From positions 29,461 through 93,460 of the forward strand of contig JAMCYN010000165.1 in the NCBI GenBank assembly GCA_023474015.1: a stretch of 64,000 bases of DNA. The letters run 5' to 3'. The stretch is from Armatimonadota bacterium. Its GTDB lineage: Bacteria; Armatimonadota; UBA5829. The notes under the pieces were generated by a model that saw only the letters and a program-made list of their open reading frames with translations, ran no database searches and was not told the origin of the DNA. The number at the start of each line of letters is the position of its first letter. Positions within the stretch are counted from its first letter, which is position 1. Shown here piece by piece: positions 15,802-23,967 of the stretch. The translations under genes and the position numbers were made by a program.

Positions 15802-17610
15802 TTAGTTGTCGCCGTGACACATCTTGCACTTAGACGCTTCGTGGCACTTCAGACACACGGAGCCGGACTTGCGGCTTGCCGCCTTCGAGTTCTTGTGCTC
15901 CATGGTCCAATTCGACGGATGAGGCATCTGCAGGCCGCCGTGACAGTTGTCACATGACTGCTTCGAGTGGCACTTCCCGCACGAGTTCGGCGATTTCTTG
16001 CCCGCGTCCCCGTGCTTCTTGCGCCAATCGCCGCCGTGTGACAGAGGCATGGTGGAGCTGTGGCACGCGTTGCAGAATACCTTGGTATGGCATTCCTCGC
16101 ACTTGTTCGAGCGCCGCGCTTCCGAGCCGTGGTTTCTTACCCAACCCGTAGAGTGGCTCGATGGCCGGTTGCCGCGGTGGCACGAGAGGCAGAAATCCCG
16201 CTCGTGACAGCGCTCGCAGAGAGCGCGATTCTTCTTCGCATAGGTCGGGTGCTTCTGCCGGAAGTCCTTGGCATGCGGCATCGCCATCCCGTGACATGTG
16301 TTGCACGCCCCCGGGGTGTGGCAGGTGTTGCACGCCTTCATGCTCATCTTCGCCTGGATCGGGTGCAGCTTGACCCAGTTGACCTGATGCGACGCAGGTT
16401 TCTGCTCCCGATGGCATTTCAGGCAGAAGTTGGAATTGTGGCACTGCTGGCAATTAGCATCGGTTCTCGATACTTGTTCGCCATGCATACGCAGCCAGGT
16501 CGCGTGAAGGTGCGAGGACGGTGTCTTGCCCTTGTGGCAATTGATACAGAAGCTCTCCTCATGGCAGGTCTTGCAGTTGCCCGGGTTCGCGTTCGCCGAC
16601 TTGGCATGCTTTGTCACCCAGTCCTCGGGGTGTGGGCGGTAGCGAGCATGGCAGTCGGAGCAGAATGTCCGCTCGTGACATTGATCGCACGCGGCCGGGT
16701 CGCGCCTGAACTCTTCCTGGTGCCTGTTCATCCAGCCCAGCTTGTGGGCCTGCTTGATCTGGTGGCAGTCCGAACAGTACGTGTCGGAGTGGCACGTTCG
16801 GCAGTCCTGCTTCTTCTTATTGAACGCCTCGGGATGCTGCTCCACCCAGTTGGCCGGATGGGGCGTGGACATACGGTGACAGTTGTCGCAGAAGTCCGAC
16901 TGGTGGCAACGCTTGCACGATTCCTTATCCCCCGCGACCTCCTGCTTGTGGCCGGCCACCCAGTCCTTGCTGAAAAGCCCCGGCTTCCGGATGCCGAGAG
17001 TCTCATGGCACAATCCGCACGTGTTGGGGACCTTCTTGCCGTCGTGGCACTTGAAACACGTTTCCATGGCCGGGGTGTTCTTGGTGGACGCGTTCTCGCC
17101 GTGAACGACGCGAGAGTGGCAGAACGTGCAGCCAACCCCCATCTCCCAGTGCTTCTTGTGCGTGATCTTCAGCCCATGGTAAACCACGATATCCCGGGCC
17201 TCGGTGTGGCACTTCTTGCAGTTGACATCCGGCACGTGGCCCTGGATCTCATGGGGCTTTACGTTACCCTTTACATGCAGGTAAACCAGCCTCAACGCCG
17301 ATATCTTCGATTTGACCATGTTGGTCATGCCCGGCATGAGGTGGCATTGCTCGCATTCGACATCTTTGTGTGATGACATCCGCCACGTGGTGCACTGCAC
17401 CTTCATCTCATGGCACGACGAGCAGAAAACGGACCTGTTGGTTACCGCAATGCCCCCGACGGAGCCAAGGCCGATAACCGCGATGACCAGGAGCACGACC
17501 CATAGGCTGATTGTCTTACGGAGCAAAGGTATCGTCACCTTCGACCGCAGCCTTTCCTTTATGCCCCGTCTAAACCCACTCAGCCCTATGTGAGGAAACT
17601 TCACTCTCAA
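15802..17610 (-). CDS. NapC/NirT-type multiheme cytochrome c with 26 CXXCH heme sites
   Basis: 602 residues from a TTG start with AAAGGAG just upstream. One membrane anchor (about residues 35-56) is followed by a NapC/NirT-like head with the first hemes (CSSCH at 63, CEQCH at ~86). Counting gives 26 CXXCH motifs. The last 20 form ten regular units, each CXXCH-X4-CXXCH followed by a P..H...W...H stretch of about 25 residues. The linkers between the paired hemes read QSDF, SDTY, ERTF, EESF, NSNF, TPGA, ERDF, TKVF, SKQS and EASK. It should sit in the periplasm tethered to the membrane and carry electrons over a long distance. It is the last gene of a three-gene operon, with its start directly after the cytochrome b stop. 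Confidence 0.93.
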   Translation of the reverse strand: MRVKFPHIGLSGFRRGIKERLRSKVTIPLLRKTISLWVVLLVIAVIGLGSVGGIAVTNRSVFCSSCHEMKVQCTTWRMSSHKDVECEQCHLMPGMTNMVKSKISALRLVYLHVKGNVKPHEIQGHVPDVNCKKCHTEARDIVVYHGLKITHKKHWEMGVGCTFCHSRVVHGENASTKNTPAMETCFKCHDGKKVPNTCGLCHETLGIRKPGLFSKDWVAGHKQEVAGDKESCKRCHQSDFCDNCHRMSTPHPANWVEQHPEAFNKKKQDCRTCHSDTYCSDCHQIKQAHKLGWMNRHQEEFRRDPAACDQCHERTFCSDCHARYRPHPEDWVTKHAKSANANPGNCKTCHEESFCINCHKGKTPSSHLHATWLRMHGEQVSRTDANCQQCHNSNFCLKCHREQKPASHQVNWVKLHPIQAKMSMKACNTCHTPGACNTCHGMAMPHAKDFRQKHPTYAKKNRALCERCHERDFCLSCHRGNRPSSHSTGWVRNHGSEARRSNKCEECHTKVFCNACHSSTMPLSHGGDWRKKHGDAGKKSPNSCGKCHSKQSCDNCHGGLQMPHPSNWTMEHKNSKAASRKSGSVCLKCHEASKCKMCHGDN

Positions 17611-18405
17611 TTACTCCTTTCGGTCCGCTCCCTGGAACGGCAACGCATCCTTGGTCTCCCGATTGACATCCACGCGCTCCCGCTTGACTTCTTCCTTTTC
17701 CCGCGCGGCGGCCTCTCGCTCCATGATACGCGCATACTCGATAGGGTGCAACGTTTTCATCTCATGCTCGGATATCTCGCCGTTCAGCCATACCCGGCTC
17801 ATCGGGAAAACCTCCGGGTTAAAGTGGACGTGGTAGAAATGCCAGATGATGATCGCCAGAAACGCAAGCAGTGCCTCGTAGCCGTGTATCACCTTGGCCA
17901 CATCGAGCGTCCATTTCGGCGCAAGGGCCATTGCCTGTTCCTCGAACCAAAGGAGGAACCCCGTCGCGATCATTACCACCGATCCCCACGCCAGCGCGAG
18001 ATACTCGAACTTCTCGATGAAGTTGAACCGGTCGAACTGGGGCGGCTTGGGCGCCAGGCCGAAGTAGAACTTCATCATGTGCACGGCGTCGAACGCGTCC
18101 TTTAAGTTCGGCGCGAGGGCACGAAGTTCCGACCTGCCATGGCGGCTGAGCACCATGTAAAACAGGTGATAGATAGTCAAGCAGATCAATACCGTGGCGG
18201 CCATCCGGTGGATTGCCGACCTCATCGTGAACCCGCCCAGCATGTGGATGATTCCCGACGCGGCGGGCGACGAGGAAAAGGTTACCGGAAATCCCGTCAA
18301 TACCAGCGTGAAGAAACTCGTCATGAGAACGATGTGTTGGATGCGCTGATTGAGCGTCATTCTCCTGAAGTGGCGCTCAGGCGCCATAACTGATGCGTCC
18401 GTCAT
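17611..18405 (-). CDS. Membrane cytochrome b (formate dehydrogenase gamma/hydrogenase b-type family)
   Basis: 264 residues with four likely membrane helices: QHIVLMTSFFTLVLTGFPV, AATVLICLTIYHLFYMVL, YLALAWGSVVMIATGFLLWF and EALLAFLAIIIWHFYHVHF. Histidines suited to ligating two b hemes are at QH (helix 1), IHRM/IYH (helix 2) and VIHGYE/WHFYH (helix 4). The family exchanges electrons between quinone and periplasmic partners. The start at 18405 is chosen because it follows AAGAGGAGG and overlaps the upstream stop by four bases (ATGA). Flanked by two large cytochromes c, it probably oxidises or reduces menaquinone for this complex (inference). The C-terminal tail is long, charged and cytoplasmic. 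Confidence 0.9.
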   Translation of the reverse strand: MTDASVMAPERHFRRMTLNQRIQHIVLMTSFFTLVLTGFPVTFSSSPAASGIIHMLGGFTMRSAIHRMAATVLICLTIYHLFYMVLSRHGRSELRALAPNLKDAFDAVHMMKFYFGLAPKPPQFDRFNFIEKFEYLALAWGSVVMIATGFLLWFEEQAMALAPKWTLDVAKVIHGYEALLAFLAIIIWHFYHVHFNPEVFPMSRVWLNGEISEHEMKTLHPIEYARIMEREAAAREKEEVKRERVDVNRETKDALPFQGADRKE

Positions 18406-19688
18406 TTCTGATGACCTCCTCTTCTCCAAGGTAATCGACCGATCCATCGGGCACGCAGGTCCAGGATTATGTAGCCACAGAATGAACCTATCAGCCCGAC
18501 CACAAACAGCATGTAGAACGCGCGGACCCAGAACACGACCGCGTCGTGCTTAGGCGTGGGTACCACGTGGATCGAACCGACCGCGAAGTTCTTGCTTGCT
18601 CCTGGGTGGCACTTGCCGCAAGTCGTCGGCAGGTTTTTCTTACTGATCGCCGACTTCGGGTCGCTTGAGGGCAGCACGTCGTGCGCCCCGTGACAGGTGG
18701 AGCAGTTGGCAACCGTGATGTCTCCGTACTTGTTCGCGACACCATGGTAGCTGCTTATATATGAGGATAGCCGGTTAGCGGGCAGGCCGTACTTGCGTTG
18801 TATCTTGATATTCTCGTGGCACTTGGAGCAGGTGGCCACGACGTGCGTGGGGTAGACGGGTGACTCGGGCTGCGACTGCGCCATGATGAGATGCTCGCCG
18901 TGACAATCGTTGCACACGGGGGCGCTCTTCACGCCTTTCGCGGCGGCCTTGCCGTGAATGCTTGCCTCATACTGCTTGAGGACCTCTTTGTGGCATCCTC
19001 CGCACGTACTTGGCAAGTGCGACCTGCTGACTGACGAAGCCAATTCTTTCGGCGCTCTTATGTCATGCACTCCGTGGCAATCGGTGCATACCGCCGCGGT
19101 CTTGAGCCTGTTCTTGAGGACAGCAACCCTCGCGTGCACGCTGTCGGTGAAACTCTTCACGCTAAGCAGTTTGTGCCTCTCGTTAAAAGCCGCGTCAAAG
19201 TGGCATTTGCCGCAGGTCTTCGGTATGTTTTCCCGGCAGATGGTGGACTTGGAGTTGCTCGCGGGCCTGATGTCGTGGGTGCCGTGGCAGGTCTTGCAGG
19301 CAGGAGCGTCCGGGTCACCTTTTCTTAAGGCGTCTCCGTGCACGCTGTCCGCATACATGTCGATATGCGAATGGTCAGGAGCGCCGACTTGATTGCCGTT
19401 ATGGTGACAGCGCGCGCAGTCGACCGGCTCGGCCGACTGCTTGTGCGGCATCTTCTGTCCCTGAAAGTCCGCGTGGCAATCGACGCATCTCTTGCCTTTA
19501 TGGGCTGAAGCTGCCAGAAGGTCCGCGTCGACGAAGAGTGATTTCTCCTTGCCCTCGATCCCCGCCTGGCGGAAACCCGGTGCGCTGTGGCACGTCAGGC
19601 ACGCCAGGTCCGCGGCGCGCAGCCGCTGAGCGCCCGCAGTTAAGCCTAGCAACACAGCCAGAGAGCAAACTACCAGGTTACGAGCCAT
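18402..19688 (-). CDS. Secreted 11-heme cytochrome c with C-terminal membrane anchor
   Basis: 428 residues. A signal peptide (LVVCSLAVLLGLTAGAQRLRA) is followed by 11 CXXCH motifs: CLTCH, CVDCH, CARCH, CKTCH, CGKCH, CTDCH, CGGCH, CNDCH, CSKCH, CSTCH, CGKCH. Repeated SxHG...C..CHG.HDI units resemble decaheme/NrfB-like cytochromes. A membrane helix near residue 395 (AFYMLFVVGLIGSFCGYIIL) and a basic tail anchor it. It is the first gene of the operon, and its stop overlaps the next start by four bases. The ATG at 19688 is six bases after AAGGGA. It probably passes electrons between the cytochrome b and the 26-heme protein or an external partner (inference). Confidence 0.92.
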   Translation of the reverse strand: MARNLVVCSLAVLLGLTAGAQRLRAADLACLTCHSAPGFRQAGIEGKEKSLFVDADLLAASAHKGKRCVDCHADFQGQKMPHKQSAEPVDCARCHHNGNQVGAPDHSHIDMYADSVHGDALRKGDPDAPACKTCHGTHDIRPASNSKSTICRENIPKTCGKCHFDAAFNERHKLLSVKSFTDSVHARVAVLKNRLKTAAVCTDCHGVHDIRAPKELASSVSRSHLPSTCGGCHKEVLKQYEASIHGKAAAKGVKSAPVCNDCHGEHLIMAQSQPESPVYPTHVVATCSKCHENIKIQRKYGLPANRLSSYISSYHGVANKYGDITVANCSTCHGAHDVLPSSDPKSAISKKNLPTTCGKCHPGASKNFAVGSIHVVPTPKHDAVVFWVRAFYMLFVVGLIGSFCGYIILDLRARWIGRLPWRRGGHQK

Positions 19689-20117
19689 CACAAATCCCTT
19701 TCCTTAAACTAAGTGCGTAATTTCACAAATGCTCTCACACGTCGTGTCCCTTGCAGGGATCGATACTGAGCACGTTTCATCGCTATAATCACGATCAGCG
19801 CCGTGCCAGGCGCTTACGGCGCGCCCGGATGTTAAGTGTATCACTAACTTTGTGAAGCTATTCACTAACCCCTTCACGCTACTTGCTCCGAATGTGCAGG
19901 AGATTACAGGTGGGGAGAGGACTATGCACTTACTTGTCCAATTGAGACATGCTGGGCTTCGCGTCCACAAAGCTCCTAATTATTGTATTACCCGGACGCA
20001 AACCGACAGAAAACGCAAAATTACCGCTCACGCCATCCAGACACTCTACAGTACCAGTCTATACGCATTTATACAGTATGTCAAGACGTTCTTAAGCGTT
20101 CGGTCGTGTCAACTGAA
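19689..20117. other. Gene-free upstream region of the cytochrome operon
   Basis: About 430 relatively AT-rich bases with no credible gene on either strand. It is bounded by the cytochrome operon start and the terminal repeat of a decayed insertion sequence. A palindromic site at 19851-19866 is listed separately. No full -35/-10 pair for the cytochrome operon could be chosen with confidence. Confidence 0.5.
19851..19866. promoter_or_regulatory. CRP/FNR-family-like palindrome upstream of the cytochrome operon
   Basis: TGTGA-AGCTAT-TCACT differs by one base from the TGTGA-N6-TCACA half-site arrangement bound by CRP-type regulators, with flanking CACTAACT/CACTAACC repeats. It is about 165 bases upstream of the 11-heme gene. 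A link to respiratory control is inference only. Confidence 0.3.
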
Positions 20118-21203
20118 GTGTGTAAATTGGTTTTTGCTCCTGTCCCGCGATTTGCCTATTCCGTTCTATGCGGCCAGTGCTATACTGCTTGTCTTTTTTG
20201 CTTTCCTGGCACGTTGCTGCCAGATGTCTTTGCCTTTCCAAATTCGGTTAAGTCATAAGAACACCCCGAATACGATTCGGTCTGACTGGTCGCGGTTTGC
20301 GAAAGCGCCGCAGCCAAACCGGCGTCGTCTGAGTTCCACGAACACTCGCTCAATTGGATTGGAGGTTCGCAGATACTTCCAGTGCAGCTCAGGGCAGTCG
20401 TAGAATGAGAGCAACTGGCCCAAGTCTTCCTCCACGCTGGCTACCACGTTCGGATACTTCACGAGCCACTTGACTTTCCATGCTCTGAACGCACTTTTCG
20501 CCGCAGTCTTATGAGCGGCTGCGTAGATCGCTCTTAGACCTTCTATCATAGCGGAGCGGTCACTCTTGTCGACAGCCTTGAAGATATTGCGCGCCCGGTG
20601 TGCCCAACAAAGCTGGTGACTGACATCCCCGAATACCTCCGCCGCTGCTGCCGACAGTCCTTTATGCTCATCGGAAATCACCAACTTGAGCAACCGCGGG
20701 TCCAACCCGCGTTCACACCCGACTGGCATTGATGCCAACGATGTCTTTAACCCAAGCGGCATCAAGGAAAAGATAGACATAACGGCCTTTCAAACGCCGC
20801 TCTTTGAACGACTTGGCTTGCCGGTCCAAATCCTCCTGCACCCGAACTATAAGCTTGTCGGATGGACGACAGCCCGTCGTCTCCTCCATGAACCGAATGA
20901 TGTCGGCACGGTGCATACCAACCAACAGGGCCTTGGAAACCCACTCCTCTACCTCAGATATCGCACGATGTCCCGCGCCGCTCCACCTCCGAAAGGGCGA
21001 TCCTCTCAAAAAGACACTTTATCGCATCCGCCATGGATGCGTCCAGATCGCCATAGAGTCGATCTTCCGGATCGCTCACCAAATCACGCGTTTGCTCCAT
21101 TACTTGCTTCAGAGTTATACTTGCCATAATGCTCCTCTCTCGTCGGTTCGTTCTGTTCAAACAAACTCTACGAGATCAGGAGCATCTCTTGCAATTTACA
21201 CAC
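20118..21203 (-). mobile_element. Decayed IS256-family (mutator-type) insertion sequence
   Basis: About 1086 bases bounded by imperfect terminal inverted repeats. The left end begins GTGTGTAAATTG (20118) and the right end finishes CAATTTACACAC (21192-21203). TGCTCCTG near 20134 and its complement CAGGAGCA near 21177 are matched further in. The internal transposase is broken into three frames. Flanks show no clean 8-bp duplication (TCAACTGA versus TCAAAGTA). The element is shorter than intact relatives and should be immobile unless helped in trans. Confidence 0.8.
20253..21127 (-). pseudogene. IS256-type transposase, frameshifted and internally deleted
   Basis: Starts at ATG 21127 after GAGAGGAGC with MASITLKQVMEQTRDL and runs to about 20954. 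A second frame (about 21009-20713) carries the DDE-domain start KGRYVYLFLDAAWVKD. A third (about 20740-20253) carries LVISDEHKGLSAAAAEVFGDVSHQLCWAHRARN, with the second Asp and the C/H block, and RTSNPIERVFVELRRRRFGCGAFANRDQS with the terminal catalytic region. About 300 residues remain of the roughly 400 expected, with pieces missing at both junctions. Similarity to the mutator/IS256 superfamily is clear; activity is not possible. Confidence 0.82.
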
Positions 21204-21346
21204 TCAAAGTATACGCCACCTTCGCTCGGTGTCTATGCAGAGCGATTATGTCCCCCCACGCGCTTCGCTTCGAATTATTGACACATTGGGGATTGCATGC
21301 CATTATTAATGTATCTTAAAGGCTGTGCTTGCCCGGAGTTGGATTA

Positions 21347-22351
21347 ATGCCGATGGAACATATCAAGGACCAGACGGCCAAGGGTACGTGGCTCACGTAC
21401 CGGCCTGAAATCAAAATTATGGACTGCACGATTCGCGACGGCGGTCTCATCAACGATCACGGTTTCGAGGATGGATTCGTGAAGGCCGTCTATCAGACTT
21501 GCGTCGCGTCGGGAATAGACGCGATGGAGTTCGGCTACAAGGCCGACAAGAAGCTCTTCGCGCCCTCGCAGTTCGGACAATGGAAGTTTTGCGATGAGGA
21601 CACGCTGCGCCACATAGTCGGAGACAACCCCACCGACCTCAAGATCGCCGTTATGGCCGACGCCGAACGGACCGATTACCACGTGGACATCCTCCCCAAG
21701 TCCGAGAGCGTGATCGATATCGTCCGCGTGGCCACATACATACACCAGATTCCGACGGCTCTGGATATGATCAAGGATGCTCACGACAAGGGCTACCGCG
21801 TGACTGTGAACCTGATGGCGGTGTCGGTCATTCAAGAGCGTGAACTCGCGGAAGCTCTTGAAATACTGGCCCAAAGCCCCGTTTGCGCCATCTTCATCGT
21901 CGATAGTTTCGGGGCCTACTACTCCGAGCAAATAAGAGACCTCACTCTTATGTTCCTCAAGGCGACGGAAGGCAAGGGCATAGAGGTCGGAATTCACGCC
22001 CACAACAACCAGATGCTCGCCTACGCCAATACGCTCGAAGCGCTGATCGTCGGCGCGAACAGGCTGGATGCAACGATCAACGGCATGGGTCGAGGCGCGG
22101 GAAACTGCCCCCTCGAATTGCTCCTCGGTTTCCTCAAGAACCCGAAGTTCCAGCTTCGACCGGTGCTTGAGTGCATACGGGACCACTTTCTGCCGCTCGA
22201 AAAGAAGGGCGAGATGGAATGGGGCTACCGAATCCCTTACATGATCACCGGCCAGATGAACCAGCACCCCCGCACGGCAATCAAGATGAGGGCGGGCGAG
22301 AACCCCGACGACTACGTGGCGTTTTACGATCAGATGGTCGAGGAAGAGTAG
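21347..22351 (+). CDS. HMGL-like aldolase family protein (4-hydroxy-2-oxovalerate aldolase-like)
   Basis: About 334 residues. It has the DRE-TIM metallolyase signatures: IMDCTIRDGGLINDHGF (RDGG start motif), later DSFGAYY and GIHAHNNQMLAYANTLEAL (metal-binding HxHN), then GMGRGAGNCPLELLLG, as in the GxGxxxGNxxxE block. The family condenses or cleaves 2-oxo acids with divalent metal. The lack of the partner domain of isopropylmalate or homocitrate synthases makes an aldolase more likely. The GGAG 8-9 bases before ATG 21347 sets the start; a TTG at 21329 is possible. It stands alone, and a bidirectional terminator follows. Confidence 0.82.
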   Translation: MPMEHIKDQTAKGTWLTYRPEIKIMDCTIRDGGLINDHGFEDGFVKAVYQTCVASGIDAMEFGYKADKKLFAPSQFGQWKFCDEDTLRHIVGDNPTDLKIAVMADAERTDYHVDILPKSESVIDIVRVATYIHQIPTALDMIKDAHDKGYRVTVNLMAVSVIQERELAEALEILAQSPVCAIFIVDSFGAYYSEQIRDLTLMFLKATEGKGIEVGIHAHNNQMLAYANTLEALIVGANRLDATINGMGRGAGNCPLELLLGFLKNPKFQLRPVLECIRDHFLPLEKKGEMEWGYRIPYMITGQMNQHPRTAIKMRAGENPDDYVAFYDQMVEEE

Positions 22352-22371
22352 CCCTTACCTATGTAGGCAGA

Positions 22372-22405
22372 CAGCCGTGAAGAACTTGCCAATCCTTCAC
22401 GGCTG
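22372..22405. terminator. Bidirectional terminator between the aldolase gene and arsM
   Basis: CAGCCGTGAAG (22372-22382) pairs with CTTCACGGCTG (22395-22405), 11 base pairs, 20 bases after the aldolase stop and 19 bases from the arsM stop on the other strand. Confidence 0.75.
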
Positions 22406-22423
22406 CCTTATCGGTACGCTTTC

Positions 22424-23284
22424 CTACGCCTTGATGGCACTTATCTTAATACTCGATACCCTCCCGGCCAGGCTGGGCGCAAGGCTGGCGAACTCGTCGG
22501 GAATCGACTCCGTTTCGCAGACAATCGCGCTGATCGTCTGCTCGTCGTAGTCGATCCGGGCGACTATCTCAACATCCGAGAATCCAGCCCCACGGATGGC
22601 GTCGAGATAATCATCCTCTTCAAGGGCGCCCGCGACGCAGGATGCCCAAGCTTCTAGACTTCGGCGAATCTCCTCCGGCAGGTCGTGGGTCACGATGTCC
22701 GAGACCAGTATCCGTCCACCCGGCCGCAACACTCGGTAGGTTTCTCCGAACACCTTCGCCTTGTCCGGCGCGAGGTTGATCACGCAATTGCTGATAATCC
22801 AGTCCACCGTGGCCGACTCGACCGGCATGTCCTCCGCATCTCCCAGGCGGAACTCGACGTTTGTCGCGCCCGCGTCGGAGGCGTTTTTCTTCGCCGCCTC
22901 GATCATCTCCGGGGTCATGTCAAGGCCGATCACTCGCCCATCCGGGCCGACTTTCCGCGCGGCCAGAAGCACGTCGATGCCCGCGCCGGAGCCGATGTCG
23001 AGCACTGTCTGGCCCGGTTGGATGCCGGCCAGGGCCACCGGGTTGCCGCAGCCGAACGAATGCTCAGCCGCATGCGCGGGCAGCCCCGCAAGCTGCTCTT
23101 CGGTATATCCCGCCGATAGCGCGATCTTCGCATCGACCTGCGCGCTCGTCCCACAACAGCACGAGCATGGAGCGGGTTCTTTGACTCTGCCGCCGTAACG
23201 CTCCTTCACGAATTCCTTGATCTCTTCCGGCCGCACGGTGGCAGCCTCGCTTGTCCCGCAACAGGATGTCTTCTTGAATACCAT
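22424..23284 (-). CDS. arsM: Arsenite S-adenosylmethionine methyltransferase
   Basis: 286 residues. The SAM-binding core is TVLDIGSGAGIDVLLAARKVGPDGRVIGLDMT (about residues 93-124). The three conserved arsenic-binding cysteines of ArsM are present: Cys79 in HSFGCG, Cys167 in SNCVINL and Cys216 in ASCVAGAL. The N-terminus adds extra pairs (SCCG near 8 and CSCCCG near 40-44), as in many bacterial ArsM. It methylates trivalent arsenic to volatile or less toxic forms in the cytoplasm. AAAGGAGCAAC precedes the ATG. It lies 88 bases after a cysteine-rich MarR-family gene on the same strand, a likely regulator. Confidence 0.95.
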   Translation of the reverse strand: MVFKKTSCCGTSEAATVRPEEIKEFVKERYGGRVKEPAPCSCCCGTSAQVDAKIALSAGYTEEQLAGLPAHAAEHSFGCGNPVALAGIQPGQTVLDIGSGAGIDVLLAARKVGPDGRVIGLDMTPEMIEAAKKNASDAGATNVEFRLGDAEDMPVESATVDWIISNCVINLAPDKAKVFGETYRVLRPGGRILVSDIVTHDLPEEIRRSLEAWASCVAGALEEDDYLDAIRGAGFSDVEIVARIDYDEQTISAIVCETESIPDEFASLAPSLAGRVSSIKISAIKA

Positions 23285-23372
23285 TTTTGTTGCTCCTTTC
23301 TTGTTCTAGCGATCTACTGCTTCAGCTCAGGAATATTAAGATATGAAGCATCACCTCGAAAAAAGTGACGCA

Positions 23373-23831
23373 CTAGGCCATTGCGGCAATGAGCTTCTCC
23401 ACGATACGACGAAGCTCAGACTGCTCATCTCGGTCCAGGACGCCATCGAGCCTCATCCCACAGCACCCGCCGTGCGGGACACCGTTCCACACCTCTTGAC
23501 CCTTCTCGGTCAGACCCAGGAGGATCACTCTTCGGTCCTCGTGGCTGCGCTCGCGCTTGACCAGACCGTCACGTTCCAGGCGATCCACTATGCCGGTAAC
23601 GTTGCTGCAAGCGCAGCAGAGACGTTCGCTCAGCCTGTTGAGGGGAATCTCACCCTCCTCGGACAGAACTGTCAGTATCTCAAACTGCGAAGGTGTCAGG
23701 CCATAGGCGGCGAGAAACCGATCAGCCTGCTTGTACATAGCCTTGCCGAGTGCGATACACAGGTCCGAAAGGTCTCCGGTCTTCACATTTGGCTTGCACT
23801 GGCACATCTCGAAAAGCATTCCCTTAAGCAC
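23373..23831 (-). CDS. Cysteine-rich MarR-family regulator, probable arsenic sensor
   Basis: Up to 152 residues. The winged-helix core is clear: LTPSQFEILTVLSEEGEIPLNRLSERLCCACSNVTGIVDRLERDGLVKRERSHEDRRVILLGLTEKG. Cysteines are placed unusually: MCQC near the N-terminus, CCAC at the start of the recognition helix, and GGCCG in the C-terminal dimer region. That suggests metal or arsenite binding that alters DNA contact (inference). It precedes arsM. The start is uncertain: GTG 23831, ATG 23819 or the ATG before CQCK. Related CTTAATA-TTC motifs occur upstream of both this gene and arsM and might be operators. Confidence 0.82.
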   Translation of the reverse strand: MLKGMLFEMCQCKPNVKTGDLSDLCIALGKAMYKQADRFLAAYGLTPSQFEILTVLSEEGEIPLNRLSERLCCACSNVTGIVDRLERDGLVKRERSHEDRRVILLGLTEKGQEVWNGVPHGGCCGMRLDGVLDRDEQSELRRIVEKLIAAMA

Positions 23832-23967
23832 TTAATACTTCAGGCACTAACAATATACCATGGGCCTGCACGGTTGTCAACCATGAATTTTACTGCTTCG
23901 CAGATACAGGGCTACTCAGGGCCTACGGTGTGCTGCTCCATTCTTGCGATAATACGCAGGCCGCCCA

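Noticed and set aside
16060..17373. 437-codon open frame on the plus strand
   Set aside because: Antisense to the 26-heme cytochrome; its regularity comes from the heme repeats on the other strand.
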